NCBI GenBank assembly: GCA_963837025.1
Contig: CAWILT010000002.1
Span: forward strand, 682,001-746,000
Reading direction: 5' to 3'
Source of the DNA: JALZUV01 sp963837025
GTDB lineage: Bacteria > Pseudomonadota > Alphaproteobacteria > Rickettsiales > JALZUV01
DNA length: 64,000 nucleotides
Positions within the stretch are counted from its first letter, which is position 1, and each line of letters begins with the position of its first letter. This document shows, one piece after another, positions 1-9,264 of the stretch. The position numbers and the translations under genes were made by a program. The notes under the pieces were generated by a model. The model saw nothing but the letters and a program-made list of their open reading frames with translations, was not told the origin of the DNA and made no database searches.

Positions 1-69
1 TAATCATCACAGTTTACATCTTTATCTGAGGCATTTCAGATGCAGATGTAATGTAAAAAGGATAGCATC

Positions 70-441
70 ATGAACAAACAAACATTCATGCCTAGTTTAA
101 GTTTATTTACATCGGTTGGAACATTGCTTTGCTGTGCCTTACCTGCGTTATTAGTGACGCTAGGTGCAGGGGCCGCACTGGCAGGCTTAGTAAGCTCAGC
201 CCCATGGCTGGTGACACTATCAAAATATAAAATTTGGACATTTTCTATCTCAGGAATTTTAATTTTCGTATCGGGTATTATGCGATGGTCAGCTCGCAAT
301 GCACCATGCCCCATCGATGCGCAACAAGCCAAAGCCTGTATACGATTGCGCAAAGTTAGTGGCGCTATATATTGGTTATCGGTTGCTGTATGGAGCATCG
401 GTTTTTTCTTCGCATTTGTAGCCGTAAAACTAATTTATTAA
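70..441 (+). CDS. MerT-like small inner-membrane protein
   Basis: 123-residue, mostly hydrophobic protein with three likely membrane segments (about residues 11-43, 56-71 and 98-121). A vicinal Cys pair (C21-C22) lies in the first helix, and a second pair (C80 and C90, in a CP...AC context) lies in the loop after helix 2. Paired cysteines in helix 1 and in the following cytoplasmic loop are the hallmark of MerT-type mercuric ion transporters, so metal or thiol-linked transport is a reasonable inference; no merR, merP or merA is present. The start follows an AAGGAT ribosome site. The next gene, also thiol-related, begins about 80 bases downstream, so the two may work together. Confidence 0.6.
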   Translation: MNKQTFMPSLSLFTSVGTLLCCALPALLVTLGAGAALAGLVSSAPWLVTLSKYKIWTFSISGILIFVSGIMRWSARNAPCPIDAQQAKACIRLRKVSGAIYWLSVAVWSIGFFFAFVAVKLIY

Positions 442-522
442 ATGAAGCCCATAATGCTGATAAACTAAATAAAATGCACAAAATTTAAAATGAAAGTATG
501 ACTAAGCACAGGAGATAATTTT

Positions 523-1251
523 ATGAAAACCGCAAAACTCTACCGTATGGTAACGGATAAACATATTTGCCCATTCGGCATTAAATCCAAAGATTTATTG
601 CAGCGTAAGGGTTATCATGTTGAAGATAACCACCTCACTACACGCGAGCAAACGGATGCTTTTAAAAAAGAGCATCAGGTGGAAACTACCCCGCAAACTT
701 TTATTGATGATCAGCGAATTGGCGGATATGACGCGTTGCGTTCGCACTTTAATATGCCGCCCGCTAAACCTGAAAGCACTACTTACACCCCCGTTATAGC
801 TGTGTTTGCAATGTGTTTTTTAATGGCGCTTTCAACCCTAAATTTAATGAACTATCCTCTATTTAGTTTTAAGCTATTAGAGATGTTCATTGCTTTTTCA
901 ATGTGCGTTTTGGCCATCTTAAAATTACGCGATTTATATGCTTTTACTAATCAGTTTATTACCTACGATTTGGTTGGTCGCCGCTATGTACGCTATGCCT
1001 ATTTTTATCCTTTTGCCGAAGGGCTTGCAGGTTTGCTGATGATTGCTGGAGTGGGCATAGGGTTGGCTGCACCACTGGCTTTCACCATAGGCACCATTGG
1101 CGCATTATCCGTCATTAAAGCAGTGTATATTGACAAACGTGAACTTAAATGTGCATGTGTGGGTGGCAATAGCAACGTGCCTTTAGGAGCAATTTCATTA
1201 ACGGAAAATTTTATGATGATGCTGATAGCAGCTATCATGCTGATTCGTTAG
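523..1251 (+). CDS. Glutaredoxin domain fused to MauE/DoxX-like membrane domain
   Basis: 242 residues. Residues 1-80 look like a glutaredoxin: a monothiol-type CPFG active site (C16), the cis-Pro stretch ETTPQTF, and the GG-Y/D-A glutathione-binding end. Residues 88-242 form four or so hydrophobic helices of the MauE/methylamine-utilisation type, ending near a CAC motif. Such fusions are thought to pass electrons between a cytoplasmic thiol and membrane quinone or periplasmic dithiols; the substrate here is unknown. A good AGGAGA ribosome site precedes the ATG. It follows the MerT-like gene on the same strand and is convergent with the pilin gene at 1254. Confidence 0.7.
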   Translation: MKTAKLYRMVTDKHICPFGIKSKDLLQRKGYHVEDNHLTTREQTDAFKKEHQVETTPQTFIDDQRIGGYDALRSHFNMPPAKPESTTYTPVIAVFAMCFLMALSTLNLMNYPLFSFKLLEMFIAFSMCVLAILKLRDLYAFTNQFITYDLVGRRYVRYAYFYPFAEGLAGLLMIAGVGIGLAAPLAFTIGTIGALSVIKAVYIDKRELKCACVGGNSNVPLGAISLTENFMMMLIAAIMLIR

Positions 1252-1253
1252 AT

Positions 1254-2009
1254 TCATTGTTCCTCAAGATAATGAACAAGCACACATTCTTCCGTGTCTT
1301 CATTTGCTAAATTCCAACTAATCGCGCTAGGGCTCGCCAGAATATTTCCGCCATTAACGCAACCCGTGGTTTGCCAATTACCACCATTATCTGCTTGATT
1401 TATCGCAATAAAATTTCCAGTCGCAGGTTTATTATCATCATATTTTTTATCCAATTGTGAAGCGGTTAAGGTGGATAATGCACCTTCAATGGTGCTATTG
1501 GTACGCAGCCGCTGTAAGATGAAATAATTACCTGTTTTGCCATAGGTCACGCCTGAGCTTAAGCCGTAGCCGGCACGCTCTACGGGCGATTCAGGAAAAT
1601 CGACGCCAATTTGTGGATTAGTCGTAATGATAGGATAGTTTCCCGTTATCATACCCGCACGTGATAAATGCATCCATGATAAGGTATAATCAATCAAACC
1701 ATTGCCATTGCCATTACAGGTGAGGGGATTAGTTGCACACGTTGGCCAATAATCGGATGCATCCGATAAATCACCGGGCAGCTCTTTAAACTTATCTTTA
1801 AAAGTTTGAACCACCGTTTGATATTGTTCAAGCTCAGCCATAGTCGAATTAATTGCGGCTTTATCAATCAGGCTTTTGCCTGCAATAATGCCACCCACTA
1901 TAAGCCCGATGACAACCAGAACAATCGATAATTCTATTAGGGTAAACCCCGCTTTAGGTGAAAAAGTTTGGCGTTGTATATCGTTCAAATGCGAATTTAT
2001 TATTGGCAT
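1254..2009 (-). CDS. Pilin-like protein with prepilin N-terminal cleavage/methylation motif
   Basis: The protein carries a classic type IV prepilin/pseudopilin segment: a basic leader, then G/FTLIELSIVL and a roughly 20-residue hydrophobic helix with the conserved Glu at +5. I chose the ATG at 2009 because AAGGAAAC lies just before it; an upstream ATG at 2042 would overlap the HlyD gene. After the helix come FKDKFKELPGD and a GNGNG stretch that recur in three other genes of this window (46054, 51339, 57424). It is last in a minus-strand series after the type I secretion genes. No pilus assembly ATPase, peptidase or secretin is in the window, so its machine is elsewhere. Confidence 0.8.
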   Translation of the reverse strand: MPIINSHLNDIQRQTFSPKAGFTLIELSIVLVVIGLIVGGIIAGKSLIDKAAINSTMAELEQYQTVVQTFKDKFKELPGDLSDASDYWPTCATNPLTCNGNGNGLIDYTLSWMHLSRAGMITGNYPIITTNPQIGVDFPESPVERAGYGLSSGVTYGKTGNYFILQRLRTNSTIEGALSTLTASQLDKKYDDNKPATGNFIAINQADNGGNWQTTGCVNGGNILASPSAISWNLANEDTEECVLVHYLEEQ

Positions 2010-2019
2010 ATCTGTTTCC

Positions 2020-3315
2020 TTATCTTTCGCGGAATGATTCATGTTGTAGCATGATGACGGGCTTTAATAAATATTGCATGACCGATTTTTCGCCCGTTTT
2101 AATATCAACCAATACCTGCATTCCTGCTGTGATGGGGAAGCTGTTCGCATCGGTGCCTAAATAATTTTGGTCAGTGCGAACTTTGACGAGAAAATAAGGT
2201 TCGCCGGTTTTATCACTGGTTAGCGAATCAGCCGAAATGCTTTCAACCGAGCCAATCAAACCACCATAACGCGCAAAATCATAAGTGTTTACTTTAACCA
2301 AAACGGTCTGGCCTTTTCTTACAAATCCAATATCGTTGGGGTTAAGTTGCGCTTCAATTACTAAATTTTCGCTTTGCGGAACGATTTCCATCACCGTTGC
2401 GCCCGGCTGAATAACACCGCCTAAGGTATGATTTTTGAGTGATTTTACGGTGCCGGTTATGGGGCTGGCAATGGTGGTGCGATCAACCTGATCATCGGCG
2501 CGATTGAGCGCTTCTTTCGTGCGGGCAATGGCTTGTTCCACATCATTTAACTCTTGCTGCGCTTCATTTTGAAAATTGAGTTTCAAACCCTTAAGTTTAT
2601 TTTCCGCTTCTTCTTTAGCTGCCTCAGCACGTGGAATACTCACATTAATAATTTGCAAACGGCCTTCCAGTTCTTTTAAGTCGCTGGAAAGCTGTAGATG
2701 CTCTAATCGCGAGGTAAGTTTATCGGCAACCAAATCATTTGAAATGCGATATTTCTCGCGAATAACATTTAAATTGCTGGCTATCGAGTTACGCTCAGCT
2801 TGCAATTGCTTTTTATCTAAATCGCGCTGCGAGCGCTGATCACGCAATTGTGCCATTTCATTATCGAGTTTATCTTGGCGGCTTTGAAAGGTTTGCTGCT
2901 CGGTACGCTTTAACTCATCGCGGTAGGTATCCAATGTTTCATCAAATACCAAACTATCGCTGCCCGATGCTTCAGCCATCAGGCGCGCGCGTTTAAGTTC
3001 AAGTGCTTCTAGTTGAATTTGCAGCTCTTCACGGTTCGCGGTAAAAGGGGTGAGATTTAATTGAATGAGTGGCTCGCCTTGCTTGACCAAATCGCCTTCT
3101 GTCACAAATATTTTCTCAATAATTCCACCCTCTAAATGCTGAATGGTTTGGATTTGTTCTTGAGGCACCACTTCGCCTTGGGCAATCGCCACTTCTTCTA
3201 AATGCGCGGTTAGCGCCCAAATGAGAAAAACCACGATTAAGCCACTAATAATGGCTGCGGTTAAGCGCCAACGCTTAGTGCGCTCTTGATTTAATAAATT
3301 ATCGAGCCGGCTCAT
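2020..3315 (-). CDS. HlyD-family type I secretion adaptor (membrane fusion protein)
   Basis: 431 residues. A short cytoplasmic N-terminus is followed by one membrane helix (about residues 17-38), a beta-barrel/lipoyl half-motif (EGGIIEKIFVTEGDLVKQG), a long alpha-helical hairpin (about 85-280) and the second lipoyl half (ASPITGTVKSL), then the C-terminal HlyD beta domain. It would bridge the inner-membrane ABC transporter to a TolC-like outer-membrane channel. Its ATG overlaps the ABC gene stop (ATGA), so the two are translationally coupled. No TolC gene and no RTX substrate is seen nearby. Confidence 0.9.
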   Translation of the reverse strand: MSRLDNLLNQERTKRWRLTAAIISGLIVVFLIWALTAHLEEVAIAQGEVVPQEQIQTIQHLEGGIIEKIFVTEGDLVKQGEPLIQLNLTPFTANREELQIQLEALELKRARLMAEASGSDSLVFDETLDTYRDELKRTEQQTFQSRQDKLDNEMAQLRDQRSQRDLDKKQLQAERNSIASNLNVIREKYRISNDLVADKLTSRLEHLQLSSDLKELEGRLQIINVSIPRAEAAKEEAENKLKGLKLNFQNEAQQELNDVEQAIARTKEALNRADDQVDRTTIASPITGTVKSLKNHTLGGVIQPGATVMEIVPQSENLVIEAQLNPNDIGFVRKGQTVLVKVNTYDFARYGGLIGSVESISADSLTSDKTGEPYFLVKVRTDQNYLGTDANSFPITAGMQVLVDIKTGEKSVMQYLLKPVIMLQHESFRER

Positions 3316-5048
3316 GAAGGATTTACCTGTTTAGGGTTTTGCGCGGGATCTTGCCCTGATATTTTGGCCAATACTTCAGCCGATGGGCCATCAATGGTAA
3401 TCGCGCCGCGCTCCATCACCATAATGCGATGACAGCTGCGCAAAATAGGAATGGAATGCGTGGCGACTAAAATCGTGCGCGTGGCCGAAAGTGCTTGTAA
3501 ATGCCGGCGCAATAATAGCTCCGATCCGCTATCGAGGTTACTCGTCACTTCATCGAGTAGTAAAACAGGTGGGTTGCGCAATAAAGCGCGGGCAATGGCA
3601 AGACGTTGGCGCTGACCACCGGAAAGACGGTTGCCCCCTTCACCAATGGCGGTGTCATATCCATCGGGTAAATCAATAATAAACTCGTCAGCTCCCGCTA
3701 GCTTTGCGGCGGCTAATACCGCCTCATCCGAAGCATCAGGCCATGCTTTAGCAATATTTTCACGGATAGTACCGCTGAATAAAAAGCATTCCTGAGGTAC
3801 ATAGCCAATCCATTCGGTAATTTCGCGGCGGCTAAATTGGCTGATATCGGCACCATCAAGGGTGATGCGGCCATTGGCGGGCGCATAAAGCCCCTGTAGC
3901 GACTTAACCAGCGTGGATTTGCCACAACCATTGCGCCCAACCAAACCCACCATTTGCCCAGGATTTAAAGCAAAATTACAATTACGCACGATAGGCTGAT
4001 CTTGCCCTTCATAACGGATATCCAAATTTTCAACACGAACAAACCCTTTAGGACGTGGGCGCTCAAGCGTAGCATCATCTTTTTCGCGTGGCATCTGTTC
4101 AAGCGCATCTAAATGGCCAATCGCTTGTTTACAACGTGCAAATCCGCGCCACGAATTTAAGAGTTGGTTTAGCGGCGCAATGATACGCGACGTTAACATG
4201 GTAGTTGCAATTAGCGCCCCTACCGTCATTTCGCCTTTAATAATTGCAAGCGCCCCCAGCGTTACTAAAATTGCTGTGCTGGCAATGGATAAAGACTGCC
4301 CTAACGCAATGGATAAATCGGTACTCGTGCCACGCTGATACGCATCTTCAATCGAATCGGCATGCAAATTTTCATAATGCGGTTGATTCACGGCATCAAT
4401 ACGCAAACTTTTTACCGTAACACGACCCGCCAACATTTCCGATATCATCATATCATGGCTTTGATTGCGCTTAGTTTCGCTGCCTGAGGCCTCGCTCATG
4501 CGCCGAGTTGACCACCATGTAAGCCCTAAAAAGGCAGGTATAATGAGCAATAATGCCCATGCAATCGGCCAAGCAATAATAAAAATAACAATCACATATA
4601 AAACAGCGAACGGAATATCGGCTAATAACACAGCGGATGGACCCGAAAACACACTGCGAATCACTTGCGTATCTTGAAACAACGAACGCCAATAGTTGGT
4701 GGGTTTAGATTCCAACACATGCAGTGGCAACATGCGGAAACGATCGTAAAGATGCCGCCCTAAATGCCCATCAATATGCACTGCCGTATCTTGCAGCAAA
4801 CGGCTACGAGTGGTGCGCAATAAAAAATCAAAAACAATGGCCAGCGTTACCCCAATGGCTAACGCATAAAGTGTGGTAACCGCTTGATGACCCACCACAC
4901 GATCATAGACTTGCAAAGTATAAAGCGGCACAGCCAGAGCGAGTAAGTTTGTGAAAAATGAAATTGCAAAAATTTCACCAAATCGGCGGCGCAACGGGTT
5001 TAATACGCGTTTTAGCCAATGGATGTCTGGTGAAGAGGTTTCATTCAT
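3312..5048 (-). CDS. Type I secretion ABC transporter (permease/ATPase, PrtD/LapB type)
   Basis: 578 residues. The N-terminal half is a six-helix exporter transmembrane domain without a C39 peptidase domain; the C-terminal half is the nucleotide-binding domain with Walker A GRNGCGKST, signature LSGGQRQRLAIARAL, Walker B VLLLDEVTSNLD and switch His (ATHS). This layout fits exporters of large unprocessed proteins (RTX adhesins, proteases). It is coupled to the HlyD gene downstream (4-base overlap) and starts just 10 bases after the gshB stop. The substrate is unknown. Confidence 0.9.
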   Translation of the reverse strand: MNETSSPDIHWLKRVLNPLRRRFGEIFAISFFTNLLALAVPLYTLQVYDRVVGHQAVTTLYALAIGVTLAIVFDFLLRTTRSRLLQDTAVHIDGHLGRHLYDRFRMLPLHVLESKPTNYWRSLFQDTQVIRSVFSGPSAVLLADIPFAVLYVIVIFIIAWPIAWALLLIIPAFLGLTWWSTRRMSEASGSETKRNQSHDMMISEMLAGRVTVKSLRIDAVNQPHYENLHADSIEDAYQRGTSTDLSIALGQSLSIASTAILVTLGALAIIKGEMTVGALIATTMLTSRIIAPLNQLLNSWRGFARCKQAIGHLDALEQMPREKDDATLERPRPKGFVRVENLDIRYEGQDQPIVRNCNFALNPGQMVGLVGRNGCGKSTLVKSLQGLYAPANGRITLDGADISQFSRREITEWIGYVPQECFLFSGTIRENIAKAWPDASDEAVLAAAKLAGADEFIIDLPDGYDTAIGEGGNRLSGGQRQRLAIARALLRNPPVLLLDEVTSNLDSGSELLLRRHLQALSATRTILVATHSIPILRSCHRIMVMERGAITIDGPSAEVLAKISGQDPAQNPKQVNPS

Positions 5049-5057
5049 ATTTAAAGC

Positions 5058-5987
5058 CTAGCAGCTTTCAAACGCATTCCAAAAGCTTTCAGCTAAATCA
5101 AGCCCATAAAGCGATTTTACGGCCATGATACCTGTCGGGCAAGTCACATTAATTTCAATTAAATAATCGCCAATCACATCTAAGCCTACAAAAAACAAAC
5201 CCTCTTTATGACATTGCGCGCCAATTTCATACGCAATTTCGAGCTGGGTAGGCGTTAATTCAGTTTCATGAAAACTTCCGCCTACCGCCATATTGGAACG
5301 GAAATCACCTTGCATTGGTTGACGGTTAAAGCTAGCGGCCACACTGCCATTAATCAGCATTATCCGCTTTTCTTGCGTCATCACCTCAGGCAAAAAAGGC
5401 TGCAAAATTACGGGTGTATTCAAGGTTGGTTGCAACGATGTAATGCGCCCTTCAAAACTGCTATCTTCAGCTTTAATATGATAGATAGAATCACCGCCAA
5501 ATCCATATAGCGGCTTAAGCACCACATCGCCATGCGTCAGGCGAAAATCGCGTAAAATATTTATATCGGCGCTGATGCACGTGGGCGGAATGTAGCGGTT
5601 ATAAGTAAGTGGAAAAATCTTTTCAGGTCGATTGCGAATGGCCGCAGGATTATTCAAAACTCTTGGGTGTTTTAAGTGTTCCAGCAGCCATGTGCAGCCT
5701 AAGTAATCCATATTATAAGGCGGATTTTGGCGAATTAAAATCACATCAGCATGCTCTAAATTCATGCGCTGCATTTGCCCGCGGATGAAAAAATGGTCAT
5801 CATCAGAATTAAAAGTTATGGGGCGCACATTTGCCACAATTTCGCCATTTAACGCAGCGATATGTTGAGGCGTATAATAATAAATTTCATATCCGCGATT
5901 TTGAGCCGCTCTACCTAATGCCAGCGTTGAATCTTTTTTCGGATCAAAGCTTTCTGGCTCATCCATCTGGATAACGAGTTTAGTCAT
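5058..5987 (-). CDS. gshB: Glutathione synthase
   Basis: 309 residues, normal length. The N-terminal pattern MDEPESFDPKKDSTLALGRAAQNRGYE is the GshB signature (bound substrate loop), followed by an ATP-grasp domain (GDVVLKPLYGFGGDSIY, RIMLINGSV, and the C-terminal FVGLDVIGDYLIEINVTCPTG metal-binding part). It joins gamma-glutamylcysteine and glycine with ATP. Its start overlaps the end of the BON lipoprotein gene by eight bases, which puts gshB inside the same minus-strand operon. Confidence 0.93.
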   Translation of the reverse strand: MTKLVIQMDEPESFDPKKDSTLALGRAAQNRGYEIYYYTPQHIAALNGEIVANVRPITFNSDDDHFFIRGQMQRMNLEHADVILIRQNPPYNMDYLGCTWLLEHLKHPRVLNNPAAIRNRPEKIFPLTYNRYIPPTCISADINILRDFRLTHGDVVLKPLYGFGGDSIYHIKAEDSSFEGRITSLQPTLNTPVILQPFLPEVMTQEKRIMLINGSVAASFNRQPMQGDFRSNMAVGGSFHETELTPTQLEIAYEIGAQCHKEGLFFVGLDVIGDYLIEINVTCPTGIMAVKSLYGLDLAESFWNAFESC

Positions 5988-6795
5988 TATAGCGATTGTT
6001 AAATGGTTCTGAGCTATCAGGCGATACGGTTATTGAGCCTTCAGAATAATTGCTATCGTAAGCGCCAGAGTCACCAAAATCCGCAGCGGGTCGGCCAAAA
6101 TCAGATGAATCGTGATAACCACTTGAACCTGTGTTTTGATTCGAATTTTCGAAATCACTGCTATTGTTAAGGCTTTGCGGCTTATCGGCTTTTGGAGTTA
6201 AACGCCGTGGATCGTTGGCCATAATTACATGGCTAACCACTTGTTTAACACCTTGCACGCGGCTAATAATATAAGTCACTTTATCAAGTTCTTCTTGCGA
6301 AAGCGCAATACCCATCAACGTTACAACGCCATTAACTGACTCAACGTTATAATTGTTCGACTTCACATTCTTTTCAGCTAGCAAGCGGCCTTCAATATGC
6401 AATTCAATCCAAATGTCTTTGGCCGCGTCCATGGTGGTGGAGGTAGTTTCAACTTGAATATCGTTAATCACTTCATTCACGCCCTTAACCTGCCACGCGA
6501 GATCAACTGCTTTAACTTTATTTTCTTGGCGTTTGACGTTGCCAGTTAAAAATGCTCGACCTTCAATCACATCCACATCCACATTGCGGAATAGGTCTTT
6601 CGAATCATCTTTTAAATATTGGTTATTGATGGTGGTTTCGATAATGATATCATCCATTGCAGTTCCCGCGGTGCGGGTTTGGCTAGCAATCTGAACCGTT
6701 TTTCCCACGCCACCCATTAGAACAGGTACACAGCCAGAAAGGGCCAGGGTTAAAAAACTAATGCTAATAAGCGATTTTGCGGGTGAGAGTTTCAT
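5980..6795 (-). CDS. dolP: DolP-like outer-membrane BON-domain lipoprotein
   Basis: A lipoprotein signal (ISFLTLALSGC lipobox) is followed by two BON domains: about residues 50-125 (DDIIIETTIN... FLTGNV... VNDIQ) and 128-200 (DIWIELHIEGRLL... VTLMGIA... SRVQGVKQVV). The second half matches the pattern of E. coli DolP/YraP closely. A Ser/Asn/Asp-rich tail (about 215-271) is extra. DolP supports outer-membrane integrity and envelope stress tolerance. The nearby rsmI, yraN and lpoA-like genes form the same neighbourhood as in E. coli, which supports the call. I chose the ATG at 6795 rather than 6807. Confidence 0.8.
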   Translation of the reverse strand: MKLSPAKSLISISFLTLALSGCVPVLMGGVGKTVQIASQTRTAGTAMDDIIIETTINNQYLKDDSKDLFRNVDVDVIEGRAFLTGNVKRQENKVKAVDLAWQVKGVNEVINDIQVETTSTTMDAAKDIWIELHIEGRLLAEKNVKSNNYNVESVNGVVTLMGIALSQEELDKVTYIISRVQGVKQVVSHVIMANDPRRLTPKADKPQSLNNSSDFENSNQNTGSSGYHDSSDFGRPAADFGDSGAYDSNYSEGSITVSPDSSEPFNNRYND

Positions 6796-6796
6796 A

Positions 6797-7141
6797 TTAA
6801 AATACATTCCTTATATGTTTAGGCCACGGCCATTTTGAAACTGACATTACATCGAATTGGCAATCGACCCTAGCATATTTCGGATTTTGAGCCCTCCAAT
6901 AGTCAGCAGCGCGTTGAATGCGTTGCTGTTGCGTCGCAGAAATGGATTCTATCGCTGTTTCATGGCTGTTTCGGGCCTTCACTTCGATAAAAGCCAGTTG
7001 ATGGCGGCGCAATGCAATCACATCAATTTCGCCTGCATGGCAACGGTAGCGATAATTTAAAATGCGCCAACCATTTAACCACAGGCGCAACACGCTTAAC
7101 CCCTCGGCCAATAATCCGATAGCATAGGTTTGCTTAGGCAT
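6797..7141 (-). CDS. YraN/UPF0102 family nuclease-fold protein
   Basis: A small basic protein (about 114 residues from the ATG at 7141) with the UPF0102 pattern: GLLAEGLSVLRLWLNGWRIL near the N-terminus, then the PD-(D/E)XK-like core CHAGEIDVIALRRHQLAFIEVKAR. The aspartate of GEID and the E-x-K pair are the expected catalytic residues of the Holliday-junction-resolvase-like fold; the cellular role is not established. Its start overlaps the rsmI stop by about eight bases, a pairing common in proteobacteria. Confidence 0.88.
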   Translation of the reverse strand: MPKQTYAIGLLAEGLSVLRLWLNGWRILNYRYRCHAGEIDVIALRRHQLAFIEVKARNSHETAIESISATQQQRIQRAADYWRAQNPKYARVDCQFDVMSVSKWPWPKHIRNVF

Positions 7142-7991
7142 TTTTAAGCTGCAATGCCATTTGGTAACATTCACGTTTAGAATATCCGCTTAACGCCGCC
7201 ACATGATTAGCCGCCTCTTTTAACGGAAAGTCTTTCAGTGCATTGGCAAGCATAGCCTCAATTTCAGCAGGCGATTTAGCAGTGGTATTAGCATCCGTTG
7301 CGCCTTCAATCATCACCACAATTTCGCCCTTAACATTGGGTTGGTCAGCGTAATAGGCTTCAAGTTCAGCTAGGGTGCCGCGTTTAAATTCTTCAAACTG
7401 TTTGGTAAGTTCGCGTGCCACAACCGCTTGTCGCGTTTCTCCTAATGCATGGCTGGCATCCGCAATCATCGCTGCGAGCCGCTTGGGCGATTCGTAAAAA
7501 ATGAGCGTGGAGTTTTGGTTTTTAACCGCTGAAAGTGCTGTGCGCCGCGCTTGTTGCTTAGGCGGCAAAAACCCATAAAATGTAAAATGATCCGATGGTA
7601 AACCGGCAGCACATAATGCGGTGATTGCCGCACATGCCCCTGGAATGGGCGTAACATGAAGCCCGCGTTCACGCGCTTGCGCTACCAACTTATAACCCGG
7701 ATCGGAAATAAGCGGCGTGCCCGCATCGGAAATGAGCGCCAGTTTTTGGCCTTTTTCTAGCCGTTCTAAAATTTGTGGCCGCACCTTTTCGCCATTATGT
7801 TCGTGATAGGCTAGCAAAGGTGTTTTAATATGGTGCCGCTCGCATAATTTGCGGCTATGGCGGGTATCTTCGCAATAAATGGCTTCAACGCTTTGTAAAA
7901 GCCGCAACGCGCGCAAGGTAATATCTTCTAAATTGCCGATGGGTGTGGCAATGATAAATAATTCCCCAGAATTTGCTTTAAAATCTTCCAT
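7134..7991 (-). CDS. rsmI: 16S rRNA (cytidine1402-2'-O)-methyltransferase
   Basis: 285 residues of the tetrapyrrole-methylase fold: N-terminal LFIIATPIGNLEDITLRALRLL, EDTRHSRKL, the glycine-rich ISDAGTPLISDPG loop and FYGFLP, then a FYESPKRL segment. It methylates the ribose of C1402 in the 16S rRNA decoding centre. Its ATG lies about 21 bases from the divergent LpoA-like gene, so any promoters must overlap coding sequence or be very compact. It begins the minus-strand series that runs to 1254. Confidence 0.95.
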   Translation of the reverse strand: MEDFKANSGELFIIATPIGNLEDITLRALRLLQSVEAIYCEDTRHSRKLCERHHIKTPLLAYHEHNGEKVRPQILERLEKGQKLALISDAGTPLISDPGYKLVAQARERGLHVTPIPGACAAITALCAAGLPSDHFTFYGFLPPKQQARRTALSAVKNQNSTLIFYESPKRLAAMIADASHALGETRQAVVARELTKQFEEFKRGTLAELEAYYADQPNVKGEIVVMIEGATDANTTAKSPAEIEAMLANALKDFPLKEAANHVAALSGYSKRECYQMALQLKNA

Positions 7992-8012
7992 TTGCTGACT
8001 ATAGCCTAAGGT

Positions 8013-9257
8013 ATGAAATTCTCTAGCGTAAGATTATCAATTATTGTGCTGCTTAGTATGTTGATGCTACTTTCAGCCTGTGAGCATAAATCAACGCCTG
8101 CAAAAGTGATTTACCGCGATAAAGCTGAAATCACATCAGCTCCTGTTGCAGCGCCACCTGCACGGGTTGTCGTCACCGCGCCTGCTCAACGCCCGCGCAC
8201 GCCAACCCCATCTGAAAATGTAACGATTGGTTTACTAGTGCCGTTAACGGGCGCACAAGCGGCCATTGGTTCGCAATTGCGTGATGCGGCTTTAATGGGC
8301 TTATATGACGCAATTGCCGATGCGCCAAAGCTTAATGCGACTGCTGCCCCTAAATTATTAATCCAAGATTCGGCAGTGGATGTAACCACCGCCACACAAA
8401 AATTGATCAGCGATGGAGCAAAAGTTATTTTAGGCCCGCTCGTATCTGAAAATGTGGTGGCTGCTGGCGCGGTAGCCAAACAAAATGGCATTCCGCTTAT
8501 TGCATTTTCAAATAATAGTAAAATTGCACAACCGGGGCAGTTTATTTTTGGATTTGTGCCTGAACAACAAGTTAAACGCATCAGTGAATATGCTGCCAAT
8601 CAACAAATTAAACATTATGCCGCCATCGCATCGCAAGATGATTATGGCCGTATGGTGGTTCGCGATTTTGCGCAGAATTTAAAGTCATTTGGTTACACCG
8701 TTCAACCGGTTGAGTTTTTTAATAAGGAAGCAGAATTAGATAGCGTGATGATGACACGCATTGCAGCTAACGCTGGCGATATTGGACGCGAGCGCAAAGG
8801 GGTTTTTCTGCCCGTTAGTGGCGCGCCGCTTAGCATCATTGCAAAGCGTTTTAGGCAAGATGCAGATGCCAATAATGGTTATCTTAAATTATTAGGAACG
8901 GGTTTGTGGGATAATGCTGAAACATTAAGCGAGCCAGCATTACGCGGCGCATGGTTTGCCACCACCGCGCCCGAATTATCACTGAGCTATAATAGCCGCT
9001 TTTTCACGCAATATGGATATGCTCCTTCGCGCGTTGCAAGCCTTGCTTATGATGGTGTTTCATTCCTTGCACAAAATGCTATTCGCCAAGGTGGCGCGGT
9101 GGTGGGGCTTGCAGGCCTAACGGGCAACCGATTTGACACGCCAGCAAATGGCGAGATTCGCTTTAATGCCGATGGTACGGTGGATAGAGCTTTGGCGATT
9201 GTGGAAATAGGAGCACAAGGGTTTAGCACCATTGATGCTGCCCGCTTCGCACAGTAA
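8013..9257 (+). CDS. LpoA-like penicillin-binding-protein activator lipoprotein
   Basis: 414 residues. A lipoprotein signal peptide ends in LLSAC (C23), then a short Pro/Ala-rich linker and a type I periplasmic-binding-protein fold (IGLLVPLTGAQAAIGSQL, LGPLVSENV, AAIASQDDYGRMV, GTGLW, ASLAYDGV). This matches the C-terminal domain of LpoA; the N-terminal TPR part of gammaproteobacterial LpoA is missing, as is usual in alphaproteobacteria. It probably regulates a cell-wall synthase from the outer membrane. It is divergent from rsmI and convergent with hemW, with only 7 bases between the two stops. Confidence 0.8.
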   Translation: MKFSSVRLSIIVLLSMLMLLSACEHKSTPAKVIYRDKAEITSAPVAAPPARVVVTAPAQRPRTPTPSENVTIGLLVPLTGAQAAIGSQLRDAALMGLYDAIADAPKLNATAAPKLLIQDSAVDVTTATQKLISDGAKVILGPLVSENVVAAGAVAKQNGIPLIAFSNNSKIAQPGQFIFGFVPEQQVKRISEYAANQQIKHYAAIASQDDYGRMVVRDFAQNLKSFGYTVQPVEFFNKEAELDSVMMTRIAANAGDIGRERKGVFLPVSGAPLSIIAKRFRQDADANNGYLKLLGTGLWDNAETLSEPALRGAWFATTAPELSLSYNSRFFTQYGYAPSRVASLAYDGVSFLAQNAIRQGGAVVGLAGLTGNRFDTPANGEIRFNADGTVDRALAIVEIGAQGFSTIDAARFAQ

Positions 9258-9264
9258 ATTGTTG

